DNA of 34,486 nucleotides from Roseiarcus sp050015575 (GTDB lineage Bacteria > Pseudomonadota > Alphaproteobacteria > Rhizobiales > Beijerinckiaceae): contig JBEKBD010000016.1 of assembly GCA_050015575.1 (NCBI GenBank), positions 1 to 34,486 of the forward strand, written 5' to 3'. Shown here piece by piece: positions 23,380 through 30,761 of this stretch. Position numbers and translations under genes: made by a program. The notes beneath the pieces are model-generated. The model worked only from the letters and a program-made list of their open reading frames with translations, did not search any database and was not told where the DNA came from. How positions within the stretch are numbered: position 1 is the stretch's first letter; every line of letters begins with the position of its first letter.

Positions 23380-23799
23380 GTGGCCCCCGCTCCCGGCAAG
23401 ACCTGCGGCTCCTGCACGATGTGCTGTTCGGCGCTGGAAATCCCTGAATTGAAGAAACCCGCGGGGCCGGCGTGCGCGCATTGCGCCGGCGCCGGCGGCG
23501 GCTGCGCGATCTACCCCCGCCGGCCGCAAGTGTGCCGCGATTTCGAGTGCGAATGGCTCGTCGATCGCGCCCTGCCCGCGACGTTGCGTCCCGATCGGGT
23601 CGGCGCGATCCTGATGGAAGCCGACGAGAACGACGAATTCCGGGCGGTCTGTGCGCCCGAAAAGCCGTTGGCCTGGCGCAACCCGCTCGTTTTCGCCCAT
23701 CTCGTGAAGATCGCCAAGTCCGGACGGATCGTGGTCGCCAAGGCGGGGCTCAATTCCTGGCGTATTTTCGCCTCGGGCGAATGGGGGCCGACGGTCTGA
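23380..23799 (+). CDS. YkgJ-family cysteine cluster protein
   Basis: 139 residues from GTG 23380, which has AAAGGA 4 nt upstream and places the first Cys motif at residue 9 as in relatives. The cysteines are C9-x2-C12-x2-CC, then CAHC, GGGCAIYPRRPQVCRDFECEW: the CxxCxxCC...C-x-I-Y-x-x-RPxxCRxF signature of the YkgJ (Fe/Zn-chelating) family. Its biochemical role is not known. A TTG at 23332, just after the GT87 stop and preceded by AGAGGG, would add 16 residues and cannot be ruled out. Confidence 0.88.
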   Translation: MAPAPGKTCGSCTMCCSALEIPELKKPAGPACAHCAGAGGGCAIYPRRPQVCRDFECEWLVDRALPATLRPDRVGAILMEADENDEFRAVCAPEKPLAWRNPLVFAHLVKIAKSGRIVVAKAGLNSWRIFASGEWGPTV

Positions 23800-24012
23800 C
23801 CGCCTTGATTATTCCTTAGGCGCCATGCTTAGGATGCGAGCAATCAAAACAGGATCGGCGCGGGTTGGCCGCGCTCCCGCCCCGTCTAGCCATGGCGTCG
23901 GCTCAGAACCAGTGCTAAGGACCGCTCCTCATTGTAAGTTCGTCTCGACGGCGACCGCGAGCTCATGGGATCGGGAGACCCCCGGCGCGCGAAAATGGAG
24001 GCCTCAGCGGCC

Positions 24013-24351
24013 ATGAAGAAAGTCGAAGCCATCATCAAGCCCTTCAAGCTCGACGAGGTCAAGGAAGCTCTGCAGGAAGCGGGGGTTCAAGGGATCACGG
24101 TGCTCGAAGCGAGGGGATTTGGCCGCCAGAAGGGCCACACGGAACTCTATCGCGGCGCTGAGTACGTCGTTGATTTTCTGCCCAAGGTGAAGATCGAAGT
24201 GGTCGTCGCCGACGAGAATCTGGCGGCGGCCGTGGAGGCGATCCGCAAGGCGGCGCAGACCGGGCGGATCGGCGATGGCAAGATATTTGTATCGGATATC
24301 GACGAGGCGATCCGCATTCGGACCGGAGAAACCGGCCCGGACGCGGTCTAG
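24013..24351 (+). CDS. glnB: nitrogen regulatory protein PII (GlnB)
   Basis: 112 residues, the standard PII length. It senses 2-oxoglutarate, ATP/ADP and glutamine status and regulates GlnE, NtrB and others. The uridylylated tyrosine is Y51 in ELYRGAEYVVDFLPK, and the B and C loops (KAAQTGRIGDGKIFV, RIRTGETG) are intact. Start ATG 24013, with GGAGG about 11 nt upstream; an in-frame ATG at 23965 adds unrelated residues. glnA follows after 95 nt, as is usual in Rhizobiales, so PII and its target enzyme are linked. Confidence 0.98.
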   Translation: MKKVEAIIKPFKLDEVKEALQEAGVQGITVLEARGFGRQKGHTELYRGAEYVVDFLPKVKIEVVVADENLAAAVEAIRKAAQTGRIGDGKIFVSDIDEAIRIRTGETGPDAV

Positions 24352-24387
24352 GCTTGTTTTCGGCCGACCGGACTCGTTCAAGGGCTT

Positions 24388-24409
24388 CCCGCCGCGACGG
24401 GGCGGCGGG
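24388..24409 (+). promoter_or_regulatory. GC-rich hairpin in the glnB-glnA gap
   Basis: CCCGCCGC (24388-24395), loop GACGGG, GCGGCGGG (24402-24409): a perfect 8-bp GC stem 37 nt after the glnB stop and 37 nt before glnA. No T tract follows. It could reduce read-through or protect the glnB 3' end after processing. Confidence 0.5.
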
Positions 24410-24446
24410 CAGGGGCGCAACCATAGAGACTTGAGAAAGGCACAAC

Positions 24447-25856
24447 ATGAAGACCGCCAAGGATGTCGTCAAGGCGATCAAGGATAACGATGTAAAATAT
24501 GTCGACCTGCGTTTCACCGATCCGCGCGGCAAGTGGCAGCACGTCACGTACCCCCAGAGCGTGATCGACGAGGAATCGATGGCCGATGGATTGGGGTTCG
24601 ACGGCTCCTCGATCGCCGGCTGGAGGGCGATCAATGAATCCGACATGACCTTGATGCCGGATCCGTCGTCGGCTTGCATGGACCCGTTCTTCGCGGCGTC
24701 GACGATGATGATGAACTGCGACATCCTCGACCCGGCCACCGGCCAGCCCTATAACCGCGATCCGCGCGGCATCGCCAAGAAGGCCGAAGCCTATCTGAAG
24801 TCGACCGGCGTCGGCGACACCGCCTTCTTCGGCCCGGAGGCGGAATTCTTTGTATTCGACGACGTTCGCTACAAAGCCGATCCCTACAACACCGGCTTCA
24901 CCATCGACTCGATCGAATTTCCGATCAATTCCGACACCGCCTACGAGGGCGGCAACCTCGGCCACCGCATTCGCACGAAGGCCGGCTACTTCCCGGTTCC
25001 GCCGCAGGATTCGGCGCAAGACATGCGCAGCGAGATGCTCACGGCGATGGCGCAAATGGGCGCGGTGACCGAAAAGCACCACCACGAAGTCGCCTCCGCG
25101 CAGCACGAGCTCGGCCTCAAGTTCGCCCCGTTGCTGACCATGGCCGACAATCTGCAAATCTATAAATACTGCGTGCAGATGGTTGCGCAGAGCTACGGCA
25201 AGACGGCGACCTTCATGCCGAAGCCGATCTACGGCGACAACGGCTCGGGAATGCACGTCCACCAGTCGATCTGGAAAGCTGGCAGGCCGGTGATGGCGGG
25301 CGCCAAGTACGCCGACCTCAGCGACGAATGTCTGTGGTACATCGGCGGCATCATCAAGCACGCCAAAGCGCTCAACGGCTTCACCAACCCGACGACCAAC
25401 AGCTACAAGCGCCTGGTCCCGGGGTTTGAGGCGCCGGTGCTGCTCGCGTATTCCGTGCGCAACCGCTCGGCGTCGTGCCGCATTCCGTGGACGTCCAACC
25501 CCAAGGCCAAGCGGGTCGAAGTGCGTTTCCCCGATCCGCTCGCCAATCCCTATCTCGCGTTCCCGGCGATGTTGTTGGCCGGCCTCGACGGCATCCTCAA
25601 CAAGGTGGATCCAGGTCAGGCGATGGACAAGGACCTCTATGACCTGCCGCCCAAGGAGCTGAAAAAGATCCCGACAGTCTGCGGCTCGCTGCGCGAAGCG
25701 CTCGCCAATCTGGACAAGGACCGCGCCTTCCTCAAGGCCGGCGACGTGTTCGACGACGACTTCATCGACAGCTACATCGAGCTGAAGATGGGCGAGGTGT
25801 ACCGTTTCGAAATGGCGCCGCACCCGGTCGAGTTCGAAATGTACTATTCCTCCTGA
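24447..25856 (+). CDS. glnA: glutamine synthetase, type I (GlnA)
   Basis: 469 residues, full length; joins ammonium to glutamate using ATP, as a dodecamer. Visible landmarks: the N-terminal beta-grasp part (VKYVDLRFTDPRGKWQHVTYP), GFDGSSI, the metal-binding PEAEFFVFD, the ATP-site GDNGSGMHVHQS, and NRSASCRIPW. The adenylylation site is Y398 in KDLYDLPPKE, so control by GlnE is expected. AGAAAGG lies 7 nt upstream of ATG 24447. It is in tandem with glnB and is followed by a strong terminator. Confidence 0.98.
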   Translation: MKTAKDVVKAIKDNDVKYVDLRFTDPRGKWQHVTYPQSVIDEESMADGLGFDGSSIAGWRAINESDMTLMPDPSSACMDPFFAASTMMMNCDILDPATGQPYNRDPRGIAKKAEAYLKSTGVGDTAFFGPEAEFFVFDDVRYKADPYNTGFTIDSIEFPINSDTAYEGGNLGHRIRTKAGYFPVPPQDSAQDMRSEMLTAMAQMGAVTEKHHHEVASAQHELGLKFAPLLTMADNLQIYKYCVQMVAQSYGKTATFMPKPIYGDNGSGMHVHQSIWKAGRPVMAGAKYADLSDECLWYIGGIIKHAKALNGFTNPTTNSYKRLVPGFEAPVLLAYSVRNRSASCRIPWTSNPKAKRVEVRFPDPLANPYLAFPAMLLAGLDGILNKVDPGQAMDKDLYDLPPKELKKIPTVCGSLREALANLDKDRAFLKAGDVFDDDFIDSYIELKMGEVYRFEMAPHPVEFEMYYSS

Positions 25857-25883
25857 GGTCGTTGCGAGCCTCCGAGGAGAAGA

Positions 25884-25913
25884 GGGCGGCCAAAGGGCCG
25901 CCCTTTTTCTTTT
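25884..25913 (+). terminator. intrinsic terminator of glnA
   Basis: GGGCGGCC (25884-25891), loop AAAG, GGCCGCCC (25896-25903), then TTTTTCTTTT. A perfect 8-bp GC stem with a T tract, 28 nt after the glnA stop. Confidence 0.95.
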
Positions 25914-26073
25914 ATGCGGCGCAACGCGTCCTGGGCGCGCGCGCATCGTCGCCTCTCCCCTCGTCGCCCATGGAAAAAAGCGCGCCAAGGCGCCGGCTGG
26001 GCAAGCAAGCGGGAATCGCGCTATGCCTTTTCTCGCCGGATCGGCGTGACGGATTTCTCGGGGAGACGCAACT

Positions 26074-26280
26074 ATGGCCGCTTTCGACGAGGACGCCGAG
26101 ATCGGCGCCAAGCGCCCGAAGTCTCCGATCCACGAAATCGGGCAGGCGCTCGACGATCTCTCCGCGCCGGAACTGGCCGAACGCATCGAAGCGCTGAAAC
26201 GGGAAATCGTCAGGCTCGAGAGCGCGATCGAGGCGCGCGAGGCCACGCGCTGCGCCGCGAGCGCGGTCTTCAAGAGCTGA
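26074..26280 (+). CDS. DUF1192 family protein
   Basis: 68 residues. The pattern DEDAEIGAKRPKSPIHEIGQALDDLSAPELAERIEALKREIVRLESAIEARE, followed by a short tail ending in FKS, is characteristic of DUF1192. This family is found almost only in alphaproteobacteria, often beside rcdA. The central helix (ELAERIEALKREIVRLESAIEAR) looks like a short coiled coil. Function unknown. GGGAG lies upstream of ATG 26074. Confidence 0.88.
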   Translation: MAAFDEDAEIGAKRPKSPIHEIGQALDDLSAPELAERIEALKREIVRLESAIEAREATRCAASAVFKS

Positions 26281-26340
26281 CGAAGCGCCGCGCCGGCGGC
26301 TTGTCGCATTTTGGCGCAGACGGCCGGCCGCGCCGTGCCG

Positions 26341-26356
26341 GTAACTAATTGTTAAC
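26341..26356. promoter_or_regulatory. CtrA-box-like site upstream of rcdA
   Basis: GTAA-CTAATTG-TTAAC (26341-26356) differs at one position from the CtrA consensus TTAA-N7-TTAA. It lies in a short AT-rich block. Further TTAA half sites occur at 26491 (GTTAACC) and 26534 (GTTAATC), nearer to rcdA. CtrA control of rcdA is known in Caulobacter; here it is inferred. Confidence 0.4.
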
Positions 26357-26366
26357 GATTATCAAA

Positions 26367-26472
26367 TATGAATGGACCCGACCCAATTCGCGGGTTCTGA
26401 ATGGCTCCTATTCGTATAGTCTGATCCTCCCAACAACCTCGCACTCAGCCGCCTTCGGGCGGCCTTTTTTTT
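26367..26472 (+). ncRNA. candidate small RNA ending in an intrinsic terminator
   Basis: Between DUF1192 and rcdA a perfect terminator (26448-26472) has no open frame in front of it. The preceding 80 nt contain a small hairpin (ACCC-AATTCGC-GGGT, 26381-26395), a TATAGT box at 26415-26420 and a predicted single-stranded TCCTCCCAACAACCTCG (26425-26441). That last element contains CCTCC, complementary to Shine-Dalgarno sequences, as in several rhizobial trans-acting small RNAs. The 5' end is uncertain: about 26367 if transcribed from the AT-rich block, about 26427 if TATAGT is the -10. A 3' UTR product of DUF1192 is the alternative. Confidence 0.45.
26448..26472 (+). terminator. intrinsic terminator with TTCG tetraloop
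   Basis: GCCGCC (26448-26453), TTCG, GGCGGC (26458-26463), then C and eight T. One of the strongest terminators in the window; it lies 150 nt upstream of rcdA. Confidence 0.93.
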
Positions 26473-26623
26473 GACACCTTCACCCACTCGTTAACCTTAT
26501 CGAAAAGTAAATGGCCCCTGGTGCCGCTACGGCGTTAATCTTGCGTCGAATCGCCGCCAAGCGAGAATCGTTTGGAATTGATACGCCTCAAGCGTCAGAC
26601 CCGCGGGGACAGGAGAGCAGCTT

Positions 26624-27172
26624 ATGGGTTGTCACAACGCGTCGACGCATAGTTTGTCGGCGGCCGGCGAATCCGCGACGACGACAGTTTCCTTCATCCA
26701 CTGGCTCGCCGCCTCGAACGCGTTCAGGTCCCTATTCAGCGAGGGCATGACCCTGGTCGAAGAAGCGGCCGCCTATCTCGACGGCCCCGGACGCGAGGAG
26801 TCGCGGCAATTGCGCCGCCCGGTCGCCCTGGCCTATGCGACCGAGAGCATGCGGCTGACGACGCGGCTAATGCAGGTCGCCTCCTGGTTGCTGCTTCAGC
26901 GCGCGGTCAACGAGGGCGAAATGACCACCGCGCAGGCCTTGAGCGAGAGGCACAGGATTCGGCTGGTCGAGCAGGAGATCGCCTGCGACCCGCAACTTTT
27001 TGAGGAACTGCCGCCAGCCCTGCGCGAGTTCAGCCTGAAATCCATTCGCCTGCAGGCGCGCGTCGCCTATCTCGACCAATCGATGGCCGCCGCCGACGGT
27101 TTTGCCGCTGCGCCGCTGCGCTCGGCGGTCGCCACTCAGGTCGAACGACTGCAGGCGGCCTTCGCGCGATAG
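26624..27172 (+). CDS. rcdA: RcdA-like protein (DUF1465), ClpXP adaptor for CtrA degradation
   Basis: 182 residues. The family core is clear: FSEGMTLVEEAAAYLDGPGREESRQL, LAYATESMRLTTRLMQVASWLLLQRAVNEGEM and LREFSLKSIRLQARVAYLDQ, an all-helical fold. In Caulobacter RcdA works with CpdR and PopA to bring CtrA to ClpXP at the cell pole before replication. AGGAGA is 7 nt upstream of ATG 26624. The N-terminal 25 residues (MGCHNASTHS...) are unlike the rest; a later in-frame start is not obvious. CtrA-like half sites precede it. Confidence 0.9.
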   Translation: MGCHNASTHSLSAAGESATTTVSFIHWLAASNAFRSLFSEGMTLVEEAAAYLDGPGREESRQLRRPVALAYATESMRLTTRLMQVASWLLLQRAVNEGEMTTAQALSERHRIRLVEQEIACDPQLFEELPPALREFSLKSIRLQARVAYLDQSMAAADGFAAAPLRSAVATQVERLQAAFAR

Positions 27173-27294
27173 GCCGCGCGCCGCGCGAAACGCAGCCGAG
27201 CCGCGACTTCACCAATCCTCTGGCTTGCGCGGCCGCACTTTTGGCCGCATTGGTCGGCAAGCTTCCTTATCGAATCGAAATTCGAACGCGCGCC

Positions 27295-27933
27295 ATGGCC
27301 GCCGCTCCCTTGTGCCGCCTCTATCTGATCACGCCGCCGCTCAGCGGCGCCGATCTTGCCGCGTTCGCGCCGCGCTTCACCGAGGCGCTCGGCGCCGGGG
27401 ACATAGCGAGCGCGCTGGCGCGCGTCGCCATGACGGCGCGCGGCGAGGCGAAGCGGATCCTCCAGCCCCTCGTCGAACTGGCGACGGCGCGCGACGTCGC
27501 GGCGCTGATCGAAAGCGACGCGCGGCTGGCCCAACGCGTCGGCGCGGACGGCGCGCACGTCTCAGGCGTCGGAGACGAACTCGCCGAAGGCTTGGCGAGC
27601 CTCCATCCCGGACGCATCGTCGGGGCGGGGGGCTTACGCTCACGCGACGACGCGATGCGCGCCGGCGAAGCGGGCGCGGATTACGTCATGTTCGGCGAGC
27701 CGCGGCGCGACGGCTTCGCGCCGCCGCTCGCCGAGACGCTCGAACGGGTCGCCTGGTGGGCGGAAATCTTCGAGACGCCCTGCGTCGCCTTTGCCGGCGC
27801 GCTCGACGCAGTGGCGCCCTTGACGACGGCGGGCGCCGATTTCATCGCGCTCGCCGACGCCGTTTGGCTGGCGCCTTCGGCGGCGGCCGCCGTGGCCGAG
27901 GCGCAGGCGCTCATCGCGAAAGCAACGGTTTGA
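27295..27933 (+). CDS. ThiE-like (thiamine phosphate synthase fold) protein, probably not a canonical ThiE
   Basis: 212 residues from ATG 27295; a TTG at 27241 would extend it without family similarity. The TIM-barrel pattern of ThiE/TenI is visible: CRLYLITPP, GDIASALARV, RDVAALIESDARLAQRVGADGAHVSG, ADYVMFG and PCVAFAGALDAVAPLTTAGADFIALADAVW. The pyrophosphate and pyrimidine residues of ThiE are altered: the Q-x-R-x-K motif reads ALARVAMTARG, and the G-x-S-x-H motif reads VGAGGLRSRDDA. It may thus have another role, as TenI does. It is preceded by rcdA (122 nt) and followed after 6 nt by the Sel1 gene. Confidence 0.8.
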   Translation: MAAAPLCRLYLITPPLSGADLAAFAPRFTEALGAGDIASALARVAMTARGEAKRILQPLVELATARDVAALIESDARLAQRVGADGAHVSGVGDELAEGLASLHPGRIVGAGGLRSRDDAMRAGEAGADYVMFGEPRRDGFAPPLAETLERVAWWAEIFETPCVAFAGALDAVAPLTTAGADFIALADAVWLAPSAAAAVAEAQALIAKATV

Positions 27934-27939
27934 CGGCCC

Positions 27940-28920
27940 ATGAGAAAAGCGTTTCGCCCCGGCTTCTTCCTGCTTCTCGCGCTCGCTGCGGCAGGCCCGG
28001 CCCGCGCGCAGAGTTTTTCGCCGCCCTTTGCACCGCCCTCTCCGCGCGGCGGCCCGGCGCCTGGGCAAGCGCCGACGCCCGCGCCCGATCTGGCGTTCGG
28101 CGCCTACCAGCGGGGCTTCTACATGACCGCGTTTCGGGAAGCGATGAACCGCATCGCGGCCAATCCGAAAGACGCCGCTGCGATGACCTTGATCGGCGAG
28201 ATCTATCGCGACGGCTATGCGGTGCGACAAGACCAGGGAGAGGCCGCGCGCTGGTATCGCCTGGCGAGCGCGCTCGGCGACCGCGAGGCGCAGTTCGCGC
28301 TCGGCGTGCTGTTGCTCAACGGCGCGCCGGGCGTCGACAAGGACCGCATCGGCGCCAAGGCCGAGTTCGAAAAGGCGGCGGCGCAAGGTCAGGCCGGAGC
28401 GCTCTACAATCTCGGCGTCATGGCGATCGAGGGAGACGGGACGGGCAAACAGGATTTTGCCAAGGCCGCCGATGATTTCCGCCGCGCCGCCGAGGCCGGC
28501 GACGGCAACGGGGCCTATTCTTACGGCGTGCTGCTGCGCGATGGGCGAGGCGTCCCGCTCGACATCACGGAGAGCGCACATTGGCTCAAGCGCGCCGCGG
28601 ACGACGGGATCATTGCCGGCCAGGTCGAATATGCAATCATGTTGTTCAACGGCGTCGGCGTCGAAAAGAACGAAGCCGCCGCGGCGAAGATTTTCCTCAA
28701 CGCGGCGGCGCACAACAACCCGATCGCGCAAAACCGCCTCGCCCATCTCTATGTGACCGGCCGCGGCGTGCCACGCGATCTGGTCGAGGCGGCGACCTGG
28801 AACCGCTTCGCCAAGGTCGCTGGCATCGACGACCCCGAACTCGACGCCGCGACCGCCAATCTGACCCCGGAAGAAAACGCGCGCGTCGACCAGCTCGTGC
28901 GCCGCCAGGCGGAGTTCTAG
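27940..28920 (+). CDS. exported Sel1-repeat (TPR-like) protein
   Basis: 326 residues. A signal peptide (KAFRPGFFLLLALAAAGPARA, cleavage before QS) and a Pro-rich linker precede about six Sel1-like repeats from residue 55 to 295. Typical units are GEIYRDGYAVRQDQGEAARWYRLASALGDREAQFALGVLL and YSYGVLLRDGRGVPLDITESAHWLKRAADDG. Sel1 repeats form solenoids that bind partner proteins; several rhizobial homologues act in envelope or exopolysaccharide control. The partner here is unknown. It starts 6 nt after the ThiE-like gene, so both are in one transcript. Confidence 0.9.
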   Translation: MRKAFRPGFFLLLALAAAGPARAQSFSPPFAPPSPRGGPAPGQAPTPAPDLAFGAYQRGFYMTAFREAMNRIAANPKDAAAMTLIGEIYRDGYAVRQDQGEAARWYRLASALGDREAQFALGVLLLNGAPGVDKDRIGAKAEFEKAAAQGQAGALYNLGVMAIEGDGTGKQDFAKAADDFRRAAEAGDGNGAYSYGVLLRDGRGVPLDITESAHWLKRAADDGIIAGQVEYAIMLFNGVGVEKNEAAAAKIFLNAAAHNNPIAQNRLAHLYVTGRGVPRDLVEAATWNRFAKVAGIDDPELDAATANLTPEENARVDQLVRRQAEF

Positions 28921-29025
28921 CAGGGCTTCCGATCGTCTTGATCCGTCATCTCGAAGACGGCGCCGGCGGGCCTTGGCGTCGCATCGCGGCCCGACTATAA
29001 GCCCGGCTTGGCGCGGGGCGAGGAC

Positions 29026-29709
29026 ATGACGCAACGCAAATCGCCGCTTTTGGTTTCGTCACGCCGGCCGGCGTCCGCGGCGCGCGAGCGCGCGGCAGCG
29101 GTTTTCGAGCGGCTCGCGGCGGCCCGGCCCGAGCCGGAAAGCGAACTCGAATACCGCGACCCCTTCACCCTGCTCGTCGCCGTCGTCCTCTCGGCTCAAG
29201 CGACCGACGCTGGCGTCAACAAAGCGACGCGCGCGCTGTTCGCCGTCGCCGACACCCCGGCCAAGATGGCGGCGCTCGGAGAAGAGGGGCTCGCCGAGCG
29301 GATCAAGACGATCGGCCTCTATCGGAACAAAGCCAAGAACGTCATCAAGCTGTCCGAGTCGCTGATCCGCGATCACGGCGGCGAAGTCCCTTGCGATCGC
29401 GAGGCGCTCGAAGCGCTGCCGGGCGTCGGACGCAAGACCGCCAACGTCGTGCTCAATGTCGCTTTCGGCGAGCCGACGCTCGCCGTCGACACGCACGTGT
29501 TTCGCGTTTCCAACCGCATTCCACTGTCGCGCGGCAAAACGCCGCGCGAAGTCGAGGATGGACTGATGAAAATCATCCCCCCGCGCTTCCTGACGCACGC
29601 GCACCACTGGCTGATCCTGCACGGCCGCTACGTCTGCAAGGCGCGCGCTCCGACGTGCCGGCGATGCGTCATTGCGGACCTGTGCCAATACGAGGGCAAG
29701 ACCGTTTAG
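29026..29709 (+). CDS. nth: endonuclease III (Nth), DNA glycosylase/AP lyase
   Basis: 227 residues from ATG 29026, which has GAGGAC just upstream. It removes oxidised pyrimidines in base excision repair. The helix-hairpin-helix holds the catalytic lysine K137 (ALPGVGRKTANVVL); the catalytic Asp is D155 (AVDTHVFR). The C-terminal 4Fe-4S ligands are C204-x6-C211-x2-C214-x5-C220. The N-terminus is about 15 residues longer than E. coli Nth. A leftward-facing hairpin candidate follows at 29743. Confidence 0.97.
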   Translation: MTQRKSPLLVSSRRPASAARERAAAVFERLAAARPEPESELEYRDPFTLLVAVVLSAQATDAGVNKATRALFAVADTPAKMAALGEEGLAERIKTIGLYRNKAKNVIKLSESLIRDHGGEVPCDREALEALPGVGRKTANVVLNVAFGEPTLAVDTHVFRVSNRIPLSRGKTPREVEDGLMKIIPPRFLTHAHHWLILHGRYVCKARAPTCRRCVIADLCQYEGKTV

Positions 29710-30052
29710 ACGAAATGCGCCCGCCGCGGGCGGTCCGGCGCGCGCAGGCGCGCTTCGATCGCCTGCGGCCGCGTCGGAAATGTCGCCGCCGAGCCGCTGC
29801 GCGGCGCCTTGGCTGCGGTGCGGCGGCGGCGTTTCCATGATCGGTGCCGCTCGTCGCGCTGCTTTCTGCCAATCTTGACTAAGGCGGCGCCTCAGCCCAA
29901 TTCTGGCGCGCGATCGCCAAGACGGAATTTTGATGGGCTGCAAGAACCGGACGAGTCGGCCGGCGATCGACAAGACGAGGGCGGCGGCGGTCGCCTCGCT
30001 CGCGTGAGCGGGCTATACTCAACGTTTCGAGACTTGGCCGAGACGCGATTCG
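29710..30052 (+). other. 343-bp gap between nth and the response regulator
   Basis: No gene can be supported. It holds a perfect 8-bp inverted repeat 33 nt after the nth stop: CGCAGGCG (29743-29750), 9-nt loop, CGCCTGCG (29760-29767), possibly the nth 3' end though without T tract. Near the right end TATACT (30014-30019) is a good -10 for the response regulator; its -35 position (TCGCCT) is poor, as in activated promoters. Confidence 0.5.
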
Positions 30053-30739
30053 ATGACCCAGACGCGGCAAATCCTCATCGTCGACGACGACGCCGATTTT
30101 CGCCAGGCGCTGACCGAACAGTTGGCGCTGCACGCCGAATTCAAGGTGTCCGAGGCCGTCGACGCCGCCGCCGCGCTGCGGGCGGTCGAAAGCGCCCCGC
30201 CCGATGTCGTCATCATGGACGTCGGTCTCCCCGATATCGACGGGCGCGAGGCGGTCAGGCAGTTGCGCGCGGGGGGGTTCAAGCGTCCGATCATCATGCT
30301 CACGGCGCGCGATTCGGACGCCGACACGGTGATCGGCCTCGAATCGGGGGCCAACGATTACGTCGCCAAGCCGTTCCGTTTTGCAGTGCTGCTGGCGCGC
30401 ATTCGCGTGCAACTGCGCCAACACGAGGCGAGCGAGGACGCCGAGTTCCGAATCGGCCCCTACCTCTTTCGCCCCGCGACCAAAAATCTCGTCGACGCCA
30501 AAGGCGCCAAGCTGCGCTTGACGGAAAAGGAGGCGGCGATCCTACGCTTTCTCCATCGCGCCCAGCGTCAGGCGGTGCCGCGCGAGACGCTGCTGCGCGA
30601 CGTGTGGGGCTACAACGCCAACGTCACCACGCACACGCTGGAGACGCACATCTATCGCCTGCGGCAGAAGATCGAGGACGACCCCGCCGACGCCCGCCTG
30701 CTCGTCACCGACGTCGGCGGCTATAAGTTGCTGTCATGA
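30053..30739 (+). CDS. OmpR/PhoB-family response regulator
   Basis: 228 residues. The receiver domain (1-120) has the acidic pair in IVDDDADF, phosphoacceptor D56 (VVIMDVGLPD), the switch Thr in MLTARD and the Lys in VAKPF. The C-terminal winged helix (about 130-225) has LRLTEKEAAILRFL, the turn QAVPRETLLRDVWGYN and VTTHTLETHIYRLRQKIE. No histidine kinase is adjacent, so it is an orphan and its target is unknown. A TATACT box lies 34 nt upstream. The cyclic-nucleotide-binding gene starts 22 nt after it and is probably co-transcribed. Confidence 0.95.
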   Translation: MTQTRQILIVDDDADFRQALTEQLALHAEFKVSEAVDAAAALRAVESAPPDVVIMDVGLPDIDGREAVRQLRAGGFKRPIIMLTARDSDADTVIGLESGANDYVAKPFRFAVLLARIRVQLRQHEASEDAEFRIGPYLFRPATKNLVDAKGAKLRLTEKEAAILRFLHRAQRQAVPRETLLRDVWGYNANVTTHTLETHIYRLRQKIEDDPADARLLVTDVGGYKLLS

Positions 30740-30761
30740 GCCACGATCGGAGCGCGATCGC

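Noticed and set aside
22014..23417. 467-codon minus-strand open frame over the GT87 gene
   Set aside because: Antisense to a gene with clear membrane spans and family motifs; Arg/Gln-rich composition without domain.
23865..23880. Sigma-54 promoter for glnB (TTGGC with GC at the -12 spacing)
   Set aside because: Only the GG and GC positions match; in such GC-rich DNA this occurs by chance, and no NtrC sites are seen.
24378..26309. 643-codon minus-strand open frame over glnA
   Set aside because: Fully antisense to glnA and its terminator; composition is that of a shadow frame.
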